The notes: a model not told the origin generated them from the sequence alone. A stretch of DNA of 64,000 nucleotides from Isoptericola peretonis (GCA_023241745.1 JALQCY010000002.1:620001-684000), one strand, 5' to 3'; counted from the first letter of the stretch, positions 34,200-43,079 are shown. Made by a program: numbers and translations.

Positions 34200-35027
34200 A
34201 TGGCAGCCCCACCGACGCGGACCCGCCGCGCGGCCACGTGCCGGCGCACCGTCGCCCGCGGCGCGGTCGCGCCCGTGGCGGCCGCGCTGCTCGCCGCCCT
34301 CGTCGTGCTCGGTGCCGCCACCGCCACCCCCTGGCGCCTCCGCCTCCCCGACACCGTGCTGCCCGCCCCGCTCGCCAGCGACCCCGTCCAGCCCCGGCCG
34401 CCCAGCCAGATCGTCCCCCGGGACCGGCCCGAACCCTCCGACGACGTCGTCACCTGGATCGTGGTCGCCCTCAGCGTGGCCGGGGCCGTCCTCGTCGTCT
34501 TCCTCCTCGTGCTCCTCGCCCGCCGCGTCCTGCGCTCCCTCGCCGGCCCCGAGGACGACGACGGCGACGACCTCGCCCCCGGCGCCCCCACCGTCGGCAC
34601 CGCGACCGGCCTCGCCCTGCCCGAGCTGCAGGACGCCGTCAGCCTCGCCCTCGCCCGCGTCGACGACGCCGCCACGCCCCACGACGCCGTCGTCGCCGCC
34701 TGGGTCGCCCTCGAGGACGCCGCCGCCCGGCACGGCACCGTGCGCGACCCCGCGCAGACCCCCACCGAGTTCACCGCACGCCTCCTCACCGCGCCCCTCC
34801 CGGGGACGCGGGACGGCGACCGGCGCACCGTGCCCGCCCGCGACGTCGACACCCTCCGCCGCCTGTACCAGCGCGCCCGGTTCACCGACCGCCCCGTGGG
34901 ACCCGACGCCGTCCACCAGGCCCGCGCCGCGCTCACCCGCATCGCCCGCTCCCTCGAGCCCGGCCCGTCCGGCGGGCGCGAGCCGGCACGCCCCACCGGG
35001 CACGACGACGCCGGAGGCCGCGCATGA
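34200..35027 (+). CDS. DUF4129 membrane protein
   Basis: The 275-residue protein has an N-terminal helix (about 22-42), a Pro-rich outer segment, a second helix (about 85-107) and a cytoplasmic DUF4129 domain (YQRARFTDRPVGPDA is its signature). The family is found with MoxR ATPases and DUF58 proteins. A TAGCGT element ends 7 nt before the ATG. It is the first gene of a five-gene operon and overlaps the next gene by 4 bp. Confidence 0.82.
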   Translation: MAAPPTRTRRAATCRRTVARGAVAPVAAALLAALVVLGAATATPWRLRLPDTVLPAPLASDPVQPRPPSQIVPRDRPEPSDDVVTWIVVALSVAGAVLVVFLLVLLARRVLRSLAGPEDDDGDDLAPGAPTVGTATGLALPELQDAVSLALARVDDAATPHDAVVAAWVALEDAAARHGTVRDPAQTPTEFTARLLTAPLPGTRDGDRRTVPARDVDTLRRLYQRARFTDRPVGPDAVHQARAALTRIARSLEPGPSGGREPARPTGHDDAGGRA

Positions 35028-35533
35028 CCCGCCCCCGGCTGCCGCGCGCCGCCCTCACCGCCGTGCTCCCGGCGCTCGCGGCCGTCGGTCTCCTCGGGCT
35101 CACCGGGGTGCTGGACCTGCTGCACGCCGCGCTGCTCGTGGTCGTCGTCACCGCCGTGACCCTGCTGTGGCGACGGCTCGACGACGGGGACGAGTCCCCC
35201 TGGCCCGACCTGCCCGCGGACCGGCGCGAGGGCGCCCGCAACGACGTCAGCGAGCTGGGGTGGGCCACCTTCACGCGCAGCGGCGCCGTCGGCGACCGCG
35301 TGCTGCGGCGGGTGCGTGCCCTCGCCGCCACGCGGCTCGCCGACCACGGCGTGGACCTCTCCGCCCCCGGCGGGCCACAGGCCGCGGCCCGGCTGCTCGG
35401 CACCGACGTCGTCGACGGGCTCACCTCGCGGCGCCAGGTGGGCCGCGGCGAGGTGCACCGGTGGCTGGACGCGATCGAGGCGCTGGACGCCCCGGCCCCC
35501 GACGCGGCGCCTCCCCCGCCCACCGCACCGTGA
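35024..35533 (+). CDS. Hypothetical membrane protein in MoxR operon
   Basis: This 169-residue protein has two hydrophobic helices near the N-terminus (about 8-46) and a long charged region. I know no functional family for it. Its ATG overlaps the DUF4129 stop (ATGA), so it is coupled to it, and moxR follows after 34 bp. It is probably a subunit or regulator of the MoxR machinery. Confidence 0.68.
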   Translation: MTRPRLPRAALTAVLPALAAVGLLGLTGVLDLLHAALLVVVVTAVTLLWRRLDDGDESPWPDLPADRREGARNDVSELGWATFTRSGAVGDRVLRRVRALAATRLADHGVDLSAPGGPQAAARLLGTDVVDGLTSRRQVGRGEVHRWLDAIEALDAPAPDAAPPPPTAP

Positions 35534-35567
35534 CCTGCCCAGCCCGCCCCGACAGGAAGGCCCACCC

Positions 35568-36560
35568 ATGACCGTCGAGCACCCCGCGGTCCCGCCCCTG
35601 CCCGTCGCCGACGTGGCAGCCCTCGGCCGGCGCGTGCTGGACGAGGTCGGCACCGCCGTCGTCGGCATGCGCGACACGCTCGAGCTCGCCCTCGCGACCG
35701 TGCTCGCCGGCGGGCACGTGCTGTTCGAGGACGTGCCCGGCCTCGGCAAGACCCTCGCGGCGCGCTCCCTGGCCACGGCGCTCGGGCTCGACTTCTCCCG
35801 GCTGCAGTGCACGCCCGACCTGCTGCCCAGCGACATCACCGGGTCGTCCGTCTTCGACCCGGCCTCGCGCGAGTTCGTGTTCCGGCCCGGGCCCGTGTTC
35901 ACCGGGCTCTTCCTCGCCGACGAGATCAACCGCACCCCGCCGAAGACGCAGTCCGCGCTGCTCGAGGCGATGGCCGAACGGCAGGTCTCCGTCGACGGCG
36001 CCAGCCGGCCGCTGCCGAGCCCGTTCCACGTCATGGCCACGTCCAACCCCGTGGAGTACGAGGGCACGTACCCGCTGCCCGAGGCGCAGCTGGACCGGTT
36101 CATGGTGCGCCTCGCCGTCGGCTACCCGGACCGCGGCCAGGAGCAGGACGTGCTGCTGCGCCGTGTCGCGCGGCGCCAGGAGGCGGCCGCCGTCAGCCCC
36201 GTGGTGGACGCGGCCACCGTGCTCGCGATGCAGGCCGGCGTCGAGACCACCGAGGTGGACGCCGACGTGGCGGGCTACTGCGTCGACCTCGCGGCCGCCA
36301 CCCGCACGCACGGGGCGCTCGAGGTGGGCGCCTCCCCGCGCGGCTCGCAGAACCTGCTGCTCCTGGCCCGCGCCGTCGCGGTGCTCGACGGCCGCGACTT
36401 CGTCCTTCCCGAGGACGTCAAGCGCGTCGCCGTGCCGGTGCTGGCGCACCGCCTGACCCTCACCCCCACCGCGTGGGCGTCCGCGGTCCGGGCGCAGGAC
36501 GTCGTGACGGAGCTCCTCGCGTCCGTGCCCGGGCCGGCCACGGTGGGCCGGGAAGGATGA
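35568..36560 (+). CDS. MoxR-family AAA+ ATPase
   Basis: MoxR proteins are AAA+ chaperones that mature or insert cofactors into partner proteins. This 330-residue protein has Walker A GLGKT (in EDVPGLGKTLAAR), Walker B LFLADEINRTPPKTQSALLEAM, sensor 1 MATSNPVEYEG and the arginine finger region LDRFMVRL. The operon with DUF58 and DUF4129 proteins matches the MoxR-DUF58 clusters, though no von Willebrand A or transglutaminase gene is visible. AGGAAGG lies upstream of ATG 35568. Its substrate protein is unknown. Confidence 0.92.
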   Translation: MTVEHPAVPPLPVADVAALGRRVLDEVGTAVVGMRDTLELALATVLAGGHVLFEDVPGLGKTLAARSLATALGLDFSRLQCTPDLLPSDITGSSVFDPASREFVFRPGPVFTGLFLADEINRTPPKTQSALLEAMAERQVSVDGASRPLPSPFHVMATSNPVEYEGTYPLPEAQLDRFMVRLAVGYPDRGQEQDVLLRRVARRQEAAAVSPVVDAATVLAMQAGVETTEVDADVAGYCVDLAAATRTHGALEVGASPRGSQNLLLLARAVAVLDGRDFVLPEDVKRVAVPVLAHRLTLTPTAWASAVRAQDVVTELLASVPGPATVGREG

Positions 36561-36567
36561 CGCGCGC

Positions 36568-37875
36568 GTGACCGGCACCGTGTGGCGCCGCACCCCGCAG
36601 GCAGCGGCCGCCGTCGGCACGGGCGTGCTCCTGCTGGGCCTGGGCCTGCTCGTCGGACGCGCCGACGTCGCCCTCCTGGGTGCCGCGCCGCTCGTGAGCG
36701 CCCTGTGGCCGCGCCGGCCGGTCGAGCCGGGGAAGGGCACCGTCGTCGCCGTCGAGCCCACCGCCGACACGACCGCGCCCGGCGCGCTGACGGCGCTGCT
36801 GCGGCTGGACCCGCCGCCGGGCGCCGAGCTGGTCCACGCCCGCGTCGCCGCACCGGGGCACCGGCCCACCGGGATGGTCCTTGCGGCGAGCACCCGCGAG
36901 CTGCCGCTCACGCTGAGCACCGTGCGCACCGGGCCGCAACGGACCTTCCACGTCGACGCCCGCGGCTACGGCGTCGCAGGGACGACCGCCGAGGACCCGG
37001 TCTCGGTCACCGCTCCCGACCGCCTCGTCCTGCCCACCGCCATGCCCCTCGGGCGCGTACCGGTGCCGCGCCGCCTGCGCGGGCTCACCGGTCCGCACAC
37101 CTCCCGTCGCCTCGGCGACGGCAGCGAGCTGCGCGACGTGCACCCCTTCGCGCCCGGTGACCGGCTCCACCGGATCGACTGGCGCACCACCGCCCGCCGG
37201 TCGCCCGACCTCGAGACCCTCTACGTACGGCGCACCTATGCCACGGCCGAGGCGACCGCGGTGCTGGTCGTCGACTCCCGCGACGACGTGGGCCCGGACC
37301 TGCGCACCTGGCGCGGCACCGGGGCGCAGCGCGTCGACGAGCCCACCTCCCTCGACCTGGCGCGGCACGCCGCGGCGTCGGTGGCCGCGGCCCTCGTCAA
37401 CGCCGGAGACCGGGTGGGCGTCGACGACCTCGGGCGGCGGCGCCGACCGCTCCCGCCGGCGGCCGGCCGCCGGCACCTGCGCCGGGTGCTCCACGCGCTC
37501 GCACTGAGCAGCCCGCGCGGCACCCCCCAGCGGCGCCTGCGCGCACCGCAGGTCCCCGGCGACGCGATCGTGTACCTCTTCAGCACGGTGCTCGACGACG
37601 AGCCCGTCGAGCTCGTCCGCGCCTGGCGCGCCACCGGGCACCCCGTCGTCCTCGTCGACACCCTGCCCGACGTCCGGGGCGCACGGGAGGAGCACATGCG
37701 CCTCGCCTGGCGCGTCACGCGGGCCGAGCGCGACGACCGCCTGCGCCGCATGGCCGCCGAGGGCGTGCCCGTGGTGCGCTGGGCCGGCGACGCGCGCCGC
37801 GAGGCCGCGCTGCGGCTCGAGGCCCTCGTTCGGGCGGACGAGCGCCACCACCGCGGCGGGGTGGGCGCCCGATGA
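36568..37875 (+). CDS. DUF58 domain protein
   Basis: This 435-residue protein has two N-terminal hydrophobic stretches (about 11-45), a beta-rich segment, then the DUF58 core with LRDVHPFAPGDRLHRIDWRTTARRS split into its conserved parts (PGD, IDWR, ARR). DUF58 proteins work with MoxR ATPases and have a von Willebrand A-like fold. It follows moxR by 7 bp and overlaps the next gene by 4 bp. The exact target is unknown. Confidence 0.87.
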   Translation: MTGTVWRRTPQAAAAVGTGVLLLGLGLLVGRADVALLGAAPLVSALWPRRPVEPGKGTVVAVEPTADTTAPGALTALLRLDPPPGAELVHARVAAPGHRPTGMVLAASTRELPLTLSTVRTGPQRTFHVDARGYGVAGTTAEDPVSVTAPDRLVLPTAMPLGRVPVPRRLRGLTGPHTSRRLGDGSELRDVHPFAPGDRLHRIDWRTTARRSPDLETLYVRRTYATAEATAVLVVDSRDDVGPDLRTWRGTGAQRVDEPTSLDLARHAAASVAAALVNAGDRVGVDDLGRRRRPLPPAAGRRHLRRVLHALALSSPRGTPQRRLRAPQVPGDAIVYLFSTVLDDEPVELVRAWRATGHPVVLVDTLPDVRGAREEHMRLAWRVTRAERDDRLRRMAAEGVPVVRWAGDARREAALRLEALVRADERHHRGGVGAR

Positions 37876-38471
37876 CCACGACGGCGGTCACGGCGGTGCG
37901 CACCCGCCTGCGCTCCTGGTGGCGGTCGCGGCACGCCACGGGGCGCCCGCTGCCGGTCGTCGGCGTCGAGCTGGGCCGCCGGCTGCCCGGCTGGGCGCTG
38001 CGAGCCGCGCTCGTCGTCGCGGTGCTGGTGCTCGTCGTCGGTGCCGGGACCCGGACCAGCCTGGTGACCGAGCTGCCGGTCGTCGTCGCCCTGGTGCTGG
38101 CCGGCTGGTCGGCGGTCCGCCCCGGCCCCGCCCCGGCGCACGTCGCCCTCGTGGCAGCGGCCCTGATGTTGCTCGGGTCGACCTCAGCACCGTTCGACCC
38201 GGCCGCCCTCTGGCTCGCCCCCTGGGGGTACCTGGCGACCCGGCTGGGCTGGTGGGCCGGCCACGTCGCACCGACCGACCGGGTGGAGCTCGCCGCGCTC
38301 CGACGCACGCTGGTGCGCGACGCCGTCGTCGTCGTCGTCACGCTCGCCACCGGCGGCGCCGCGTGGGCCCTGGCCGGACGCCCCGTCCCCTGGCTCGTGG
38401 GCCTCGGGGTCGCAGCCCTGGCTGCGCTCGCGTGGACCGCCGTGCGGCGTGACGATGGCGAGGCGCGCTGA
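37872..38471 (+). CDS. Hypothetical membrane protein at end of MoxR operon
   Basis: The 199-residue protein has about six short hydrophobic helices in pairs (residues about 40-60, 66-82, 88-102, 108-125, 148-160, 168-185). It overlaps the DUF58 stop by 4 bp (ATGA). I do not recognise its family. It is probably a membrane partner of the operon. Confidence 0.68.
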   Translation: MTTTAVTAVRTRLRSWWRSRHATGRPLPVVGVELGRRLPGWALRAALVVAVLVLVVGAGTRTSLVTELPVVVALVLAGWSAVRPGPAPAHVALVAAALMLLGSTSAPFDPAALWLAPWGYLATRLGWWAGHVAPTDRVELAALRRTLVRDAVVVVVTLATGGAAWALAGRPVPWLVGLGVAALAALAWTAVRRDDGEAR

Positions 38472-38515
38472 CCGCGACCGTTGGCGCGCCGACCCGACGA
38501 GGACGGAGACCCCCG

Positions 38516-39190
38516 ATGGCTGACCGCAACACGCCGCGCTACACGGTGCCCTCGCTCACGCCCGAGCAGGGCGCCGAGGTGGCCGCCATCCTGCAGGAGC
38601 GACTCAACTCCCTGACCGACCTGCACCTGACCCTCAAGCACGTGCACTGGAACGTCGTGGGACCGCACTTCATCGCGGTGCACGAGATGATCGACCCGCA
38701 GGTCGACGCCGTCCGGGCGATGACGGACGCGATCGCCGAGCGGATCGCCACCCTCGGGACCTCGCCCGTGGGCACCCCGGGTGCGCTGGTCGCCGCCCGC
38801 ACCTGGGACGACTACGGGCTCCGGCGCGCCGGGGCCATCGAGCACCTGGGCGCGCTCGACGAGGTGTACCAGGGCGTGATCTCGTCCCACCGCAAGGCGG
38901 CGAAGGACACCGAGGAGCTGGACGACGTCACCAACGACCTGCTCATCGGCCATCTGCACGACCTCGAGCTGTTCCACTGGTTCGTGCGCGCGCACCTGGA
39001 GAGCGCCGGCGGCGACCTGTCGACCGCGGGGGCGAGCACCGAGAAGGGTGCCGCGCGCCAGGCGGGCGAGGCCGCCGCGCGCACCACGGGGTCCACGGGG
39101 TCCACGAAGTCCGCGACGAAGTCCGCCGCCACGTCGACCGCGAAGTCTCCGGCGAAGGCTCCCGCCAGGGCTGCCGCGAAGAAGAAGTAG
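38516..39190 (+). CDS. dps: Dps-type ferritin-like DNA-protecting protein
   Basis: Dps oxidises iron with hydrogen peroxide in a ferroxidase site at the subunit interface and coats DNA. The 224-residue protein has the four-helix ferritin-like core with KHVHWN, HEMID and the D-x-x-x-E of TDAIAER, so the iron ligands are present. The last ~50 residues are Ala/Lys/Ser/Thr-rich and end in AAAKKK, a histone-like tail that probably binds DNA. It is longer than E. coli Dps because of this tail. GGAG lies upstream of ATG 38516. A hairpin at 39205 follows the stop. Confidence 0.93.
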   Translation: MADRNTPRYTVPSLTPEQGAEVAAILQERLNSLTDLHLTLKHVHWNVVGPHFIAVHEMIDPQVDAVRAMTDAIAERIATLGTSPVGTPGALVAARTWDDYGLRRAGAIEHLGALDEVYQGVISSHRKAAKDTEELDDVTNDLLIGHLHDLELFHWFVRAHLESAGGDLSTAGASTEKGAARQAGEAAARTTGSTGSTKSATKSAATSTAKSPAKAPARAAAKKK

Positions 39191-39204
39191 GCCCGCCCGC
39201 CGGG

Positions 39205-39253
39205 ATGCCGGAGGGGCGCCGCGCGATGTCGACGCGGGGCGCCCCTCCGGCAT
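39205..39253. terminator. Hairpin after dps
   Basis: ATGCCGGAGGGGCGCC (39205-39220) pairs perfectly with GGCGCCCCTCCGGCAT (39238-39253) across a 17-nt loop. It covers the ATGs at 39252 and 39255 of the next frame, which argues for a later start of that gene. Confidence 0.65.
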
Positions 39254-39263
39254 GATGGCCCCC

Positions 39264-39944
39264 GTGATCCGTACCTACCGTGCCACCGACCGCGCCGCCG
39301 TCGCCGAGGTCTGCGTCCGCACCGCCGCAGGCGGCTCCGACGCCCGCGGCCTCTACTCGGACGACCTCCTCATGCCCGAGGTGTTCGCGCTGCCCTACGT
39401 CGACTACGCGCCCGAGCTGGCCTTCGTCGTCGTCCGGCCGAACGACGGACCCGACGCGGCCACCGATCCCGCCGACGACGTCCTGCGCGTGGACGACGGG
39501 CGCCTGACGGGCTATGTCATCGGCGTCCCTGACACGCGCGCGTTCGTCTCCTGGTGGGAGCGGGAGTGGGGCCCCGGCTTCGCCGCACGGCACCCCGAGC
39601 CGGGCCCGGCGCCGTCCGGCCGCGAGCCCGGCTTCCCCGAGCCGGCGCTGCTCGACGCCGGGAAGGATCCCGGGCGCATGGTGCGGGGCCTGACCGACGA
39701 CGAGCTCGACCGCTATCCCGCGCACCTGCACATCGACCTGCTCCCCGAGAACCAGGGCCGGGGCCTCGGGCGGAAGCTCATGGACACCCTGCGCGCGGCC
39801 CTCGCCGAGCGTGGAGTGCCCGGGGTGCACCTCGGGATGGACCCGAACAACTCGCGCGCCCGCGCCTTCTACGACCGGTACGGCTTCCACGAGCTGCCGT
39901 CGCACTCCCCCGGCGCGCCGCTGCTCGGCATCGCCACGGCCTGA
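39264..39944 (+). CDS. GNAT-family N-acetyltransferase
   Basis: This 226-residue acetyltransferase begins with IRTYRATDRAAVAEVC, the first strand and helix of the GNAT fold, and has the acetyl-CoA loop ENQGRGLGRKLMDTL (about 160-175) and the later NNSRARAFYDRYGFHE. The GTG at 39264 is chosen because homology begins there, while ATG 39252 falls in the hairpin. An insertion of about 50 residues around 60-130 makes it larger than usual. The acceptor is unknown. A hairpin follows the stop. Confidence 0.8.
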   Translation: MIRTYRATDRAAVAEVCVRTAAGGSDARGLYSDDLLMPEVFALPYVDYAPELAFVVVRPNDGPDAATDPADDVLRVDDGRLTGYVIGVPDTRAFVSWWEREWGPGFAARHPEPGPAPSGREPGFPEPALLDAGKDPGRMVRGLTDDELDRYPAHLHIDLLPENQGRGLGRKLMDTLRAALAERGVPGVHLGMDPNNSRARAFYDRYGFHELPSHSPGAPLLGIATA

Positions 39945-39968
39945 CCGACCGGTCCGTACCCGCACGGA

Positions 39969-39997
39969 GACCCGCGGCCGGTCCTCGGCCGCGGGTC
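39969..39997. terminator. Hairpin after the GNAT gene
   Basis: GACCCGCGGCCG (39969-39980), a 5-nt loop and CGGCCGCGGGTC (39986-39997) form a perfect 12-bp stem 24 bp after the stop codon. No T-run follows. Confidence 0.65.
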
Positions 39998-40051
39998 CTG
40001 CCGTCCCTGCTAGGTGAGGTCCGAGCGGATCGCACGGTGGTGTCTCAGAGT

Positions 40052-40070
40052 GCTTGGCACACTATTTTTC
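40052..40070. repeat. Direct repeat copy 1 at integrase-like gene
   Basis: GCTTGGCACAC followed by TATTTTTC. Copy 2 lies 729 bp away with the same first 11 bases and TTTTTC. This copy contains the stop codon of the integrase-like gene. Confidence 0.7.
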
Positions 40071-40766
40071 CGGAACTGCCGATGGGGCCGCTTCCGCGTC
40101 GTCGGGCGGCGTCAGCTCCCGGCCGAGGTCGGGCACTCCCGCGTCGACCCAGGCCCGTCGCACCTGCTCGAAGCGGGTCGGCAGCGGAGCCCGCACTGCC
40201 CCGTACCGCGCGTTCGTCCGGTGCACGAAGCGCCGCCACGACAGCACCAGCCCCTGCCGGGTGATGGGCAGGCCGCTCGCGACGGTCGTGCCGTGGTCGT
40301 GCGTGTGGTGCACCGTGAGCAGCAGGGCCCGGGGCACGGACCCCTCCAGCTCGGCCGCCAGCTCCGTGCGCACCACCATCCAGTGCCGCAGCAGCAGCAC
40401 CACCTCGGGGGGCAGGCGGTGCTCGCGCACCGTGCGGTGCTTGCCGTGCCGCAGCACGACCCTCCCCTCCCCCGCGTCACGGGCGCCGCCCACGCGTCCG
40501 CGCCGTGCCGCGGCCTCCGGGTCGGGGCCCAGGTCGAGGTCCTCGGCCCGCACGCGCAACAGGTCGCCGTACCGGGCGCCCGTCGCGCGGGTCAGCCCGG
40601 CGATCACCGCCAGCCGCACCACCTCCGGCTTGCCGCCCGGACGCAGCGCCTCCACCGACAGCTCGCGCCACACCCACTCCGCCTCGTCGAGCGACACGGT
40701 GGGCCGCGGATAGCGGGTGGCGGGTGCGTGGGCGGATGTCGGGGCGTCGGTGTCGTCGCGTGCCAT
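40062..40766 (-). CDS. Degenerate tyrosine recombinase-like protein
   Basis: This 234-residue protein looks like a tyrosine recombinase catalytic domain: an early Arg in TRATGARYGDLLRVRAEDLDL, a beta-hairpin Lys in LRHGKHRTVREHRL and an ITRQGLVLSWRRFV helix. The HxxR box appears as RFEQVRR with the His missing, and no C-terminal Tyr nucleophile follows, so it probably cannot cut DNA. It could be an inactivated integrase or a DNA-binding protein built on that fold. Imperfect 17-19-bp direct repeats flank it, one at the stop and one 15 bp before the start. Confidence 0.65.
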   Translation of the reverse strand: MARDDTDAPTSAHAPATRYPRPTVSLDEAEWVWRELSVEALRPGGKPEVVRLAVIAGLTRATGARYGDLLRVRAEDLDLGPDPEAAARRGRVGGARDAGEGRVVLRHGKHRTVREHRLPPEVVLLLRHWMVVRTELAAELEGSVPRALLLTVHHTHDHGTTVASGLPITRQGLVLSWRRFVHRTNARYGAVRAPLPTRFEQVRRAWVDAGVPDLGRELTPPDDAEAAPSAVPEK

Positions 40767-40780
40767 GGGTCGATCCTGGC

Positions 40781-40797
40781 GCTTGGCACACTTTTTC
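40781..40797. repeat. Direct repeat copy 2 at integrase-like gene
   Basis: GCTTGGCACAC followed by TTTTTC. It lies in the promoter region of the integrase-like gene, 15 bp upstream of its ATG. Compared with copy 1 it lacks two bases (TA) before the T-run. Confidence 0.7.
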
Positions 40798-40842
40798 TAG
40801 GGAGCCCGGCCGGCGTGTCGCCGGAGGTCGTAGCCTCGTGCG

Positions 40843-41526
40843 GTGAGCCCGCCCGAGAGTCCCGCCCCCGCAGCGCTCCCGGGCACCCTGGCCGGCCCCG
40901 TGGACCACGAGCTGGTGGTCAAGAAGTCCCGCTTCCTGGCGCACGTCGCGCCGGCGCGGACCGTCGAGGAGGCCGACGCGGTCGTCGCCCGGCTGCGCAA
41001 GGAGCTCTGGGACGCGCGCCACCACTGCGTGGCCCTCGTCGTCGGCACGCACGCCGACCGGCAACGGTCGTCCGACGACGGCGAGCCCTCCGGCACGGCC
41101 GGCGTGCCGATGCTCGAGGTGCTGCGCCGTCGCGGGCTGACGGACGTGGTGGCGGTCGTCACGCGGTACTTCGGCGGCGTCCTGCTCGGCGCCGGCGGCC
41201 TGGTGCGGGCCTACTCCGGCGCGGTCGCCGAGGCCCTGGACCACGCCGCGGCCGAGGGCCTGCTCCTGCGGCGCGAGATCCTCACGGAGGTCACCGTGGA
41301 CGTCCCGCACGCCGACGCGGGCCGCGTCGACCACCTCCTGCGCGACTGGGCCACCACGCACGGCGCCGTCCTGGAGGAGCCCACGTACGCCGCCGTCGCG
41401 CGCCTCGCCCTGCTCGTCCCCCCGGGCGCGCTCCCCCGGCTGCGCGACGACCTCGCCGCCGCCTCGGCCGGCGCCCTGGTCCCTGCGCCGGGCGCCGACC
41501 GCGTCGTCGACCTCCCCGCCTCCTGA
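40843..41526 (+). CDS. YigZ/IMPACT-family protein
   Basis: This 227-residue protein belongs to the YigZ/IMPACT (UPF0029) family, related to eukaryotic IMPACT, which influences GCN2 signalling. It has the family core VVKKSRFLAHVAP, ARHHCVALVVG, SSDDGEPSGTAGVPML and VTRYFGGVLLGAGGLVRAYSGA, then a C-terminal DUF1949 domain. A TAGCCT element ends 6 nt before GTG 40843. The bacterial role is unclear. It converges on the UDP-glucose pyrophosphorylase gene at a 26-bp hairpin. Confidence 0.9.
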   Translation: MSPPESPAPAALPGTLAGPVDHELVVKKSRFLAHVAPARTVEEADAVVARLRKELWDARHHCVALVVGTHADRQRSSDDGEPSGTAGVPMLEVLRRRGLTDVVAVVTRYFGGVLLGAGGLVRAYSGAVAEALDHAAAEGLLLRREILTEVTVDVPHADAGRVDHLLRDWATTHGAVLEEPTYAAVARLALLVPPGALPRLRDDLAAASAGALVPAPGADRVVDLPAS

Positions 41527-41530
41527 GCGC

Positions 41531-41588
41531 TGTGAGCGCGATCTCGGGGACTATCCGCGGCCGGATAGTCCCCGAGATCGCGCTCACA
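41531..41588. terminator. 26-bp perfect stem between yigZ and UGPase genes
   Basis: TGTGAGCGCGATCTCGGGGA starts the left arm 41531-41556, which pairs with 41563-41588. There is a short loop, no U-tract and a convergent context. Confidence 0.75.
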
Positions 41589-41605
41589 ACGCCCTGGGGT
41601 GAGGG

Positions 41606-43021
41606 TCAGCCGTCGACGCCGTCCGCGGTGACGGTGGCGCCGTCGGGGACAGTGGCGGGCTCGCCGACGTCCGGCAGCGCGGCCTCGCCCTCGGCGCGGA
41701 CCCCGGCCCCGAAGGTCCAGTCCCCCTCGACGTTGAGCGACGACGCGGACCGCAGGGACGGCGCGCCCGCGGCGAAGCGCTCGTCGAAGCGCGCGATCGT
41801 CTTGTAGGTCTTCGACAGCCGCACGAGGGGCGCCTCGGCCTGCGCGACGAGCCGGTAGTCGCCGGTGAGCTCGTAGACGTCGGAGCGCATGAGCAGCAGG
41901 TCGCCCGTGGTCTTCACCGGCAGGAAGCGCTCGCGACCCACCTCGATCGCGGTGGCCCCCTCGAACACCGCCACGGCCGCGCCCATCGCGGACTCGATCT
42001 GCACCACGGCGGGCGAGGACGCGTCGGTCGGGTCCACCGTCTTCTCGTTGCGGATCAGCGGCAGCTCGAGCACCCCGCCGGTGCGGTCCAGCTCGGCCGC
42101 CAGGGCCTCGAGGTCGAACCACAGGTTGTTCGTGTGGAAGTACGGGTGCACCGCCGGGTCGAGCGAGACGTCCACGTCGTCCGGGTGGGTCTGCGCCGTC
42201 TCGCGCTGCACGATGCGCCCGTCGCTCCTGCGCACCACGAGCTGGCCGCCCTTGACGTCGGCGGGCGACTTGCGGCACATCTCCGCGGCGTACGGCGCGC
42301 CCGACGCCGCGAACCAGGCCGCGATGGCGCCGTCGGGCGCCGCGCCCAGGTTGTCGGAGTTCGAGACGCTCGCGTACCGGAAGCCCGCGTCCAGCAGGGC
42401 GCGCACGACGCCGGAGGCGTGCAGGGCCGGGTACAGGTCGCCGTGCCCCGGCGGGCACCACTCGAGCGAGGGGTCCGCGGGCCACTCGACCGGCTCGAGC
42501 GTGTCGGCGAGGAGCTTGGGCTCGCGGTTCTGCAGGAAGTCCACGGGCAGGCCGTCGACGGCGAGGTCGTCGTACGGGGCGAGCGCGGCGAGCGTGTCGT
42601 CGCGGGTGCGGAAGGAGTTCATCAGCACCAGGGGCAGCCGGGCGCCGGTCGCGTCCCGCGCGGCGCGCACCTGGCGCACGATGACGTCGAGGAACGTCAG
42701 CGACCCGCCCTCGTCGTCGGGCGCGTCGTCCCGCACCGTGAGCAGCGACTTGGCCCGGTCCATGCCCATCGACGTGCCGAGCCCGCCGTTGAGCTTGATG
42801 ATCGCGGTCCGCGCGAGCGCGGCCTGCGCGTCGGCGTCGGAGACGTCCAGGTCCGCGTGCCGCGGCAGGTCGACCAGGGGCTCGACGTCGGACTCGCGCA
42901 CCAGCCCCGTCTCCCCCGAGGAGAGCAGGTGGTAGAAGCGCGTGAAGGTCTCGATCGCGGCGGGGGCGACGCCCTCCGCCTGCATCTTCTCTCGGGCCAG
43001 GGCCAGTCCGCGGTCACTCAT
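41606..43021 (-). CDS. UTP--glucose-1-phosphate uridylyltransferase (eukaryotic type)
   Basis: The enzyme makes UDP-glucose from glucose-1-phosphate and UTP. This 471-residue protein has the UGP/UDPGP signature KLNGGLGTSMGMDRAKSLL at about 75-93, the substrate loop CPPGHGDLYPAL and the later VKGGQLVVR and VKTTGDLLLMRSDVY. It resembles eukaryotic-type UGPases rather than the usual bacterial GalU. It provides the substrate for GalE. The start ATG 43021 follows TAGGGT by 7 nt. Its downstream hairpin is shared with yigZ. Confidence 0.93.
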   Translation of the reverse strand: MSDRGLALAREKMQAEGVAPAAIETFTRFYHLLSSGETGLVRESDVEPLVDLPRHADLDVSDADAQAALARTAIIKLNGGLGTSMGMDRAKSLLTVRDDAPDDEGGSLTFLDVIVRQVRAARDATGARLPLVLMNSFRTRDDTLAALAPYDDLAVDGLPVDFLQNREPKLLADTLEPVEWPADPSLEWCPPGHGDLYPALHASGVVRALLDAGFRYASVSNSDNLGAAPDGAIAAWFAASGAPYAAEMCRKSPADVKGGQLVVRRSDGRIVQRETAQTHPDDVDVSLDPAVHPYFHTNNLWFDLEALAAELDRTGGVLELPLIRNEKTVDPTDASSPAVVQIESAMGAAVAVFEGATAIEVGRERFLPVKTTGDLLLMRSDVYELTGDYRLVAQAEAPLVRLSKTYKTIARFDERFAAGAPSLRSASSLNVEGDWTFGAGVRAEGEAALPDVGEPATVPDGATVTADGVDG

Positions 43022-43079
43022 GGGCAGCACCCTAACCGCGGCACGGGGGCCGGGGGCGGGGAGGTCCGCGTGCCGCTCC

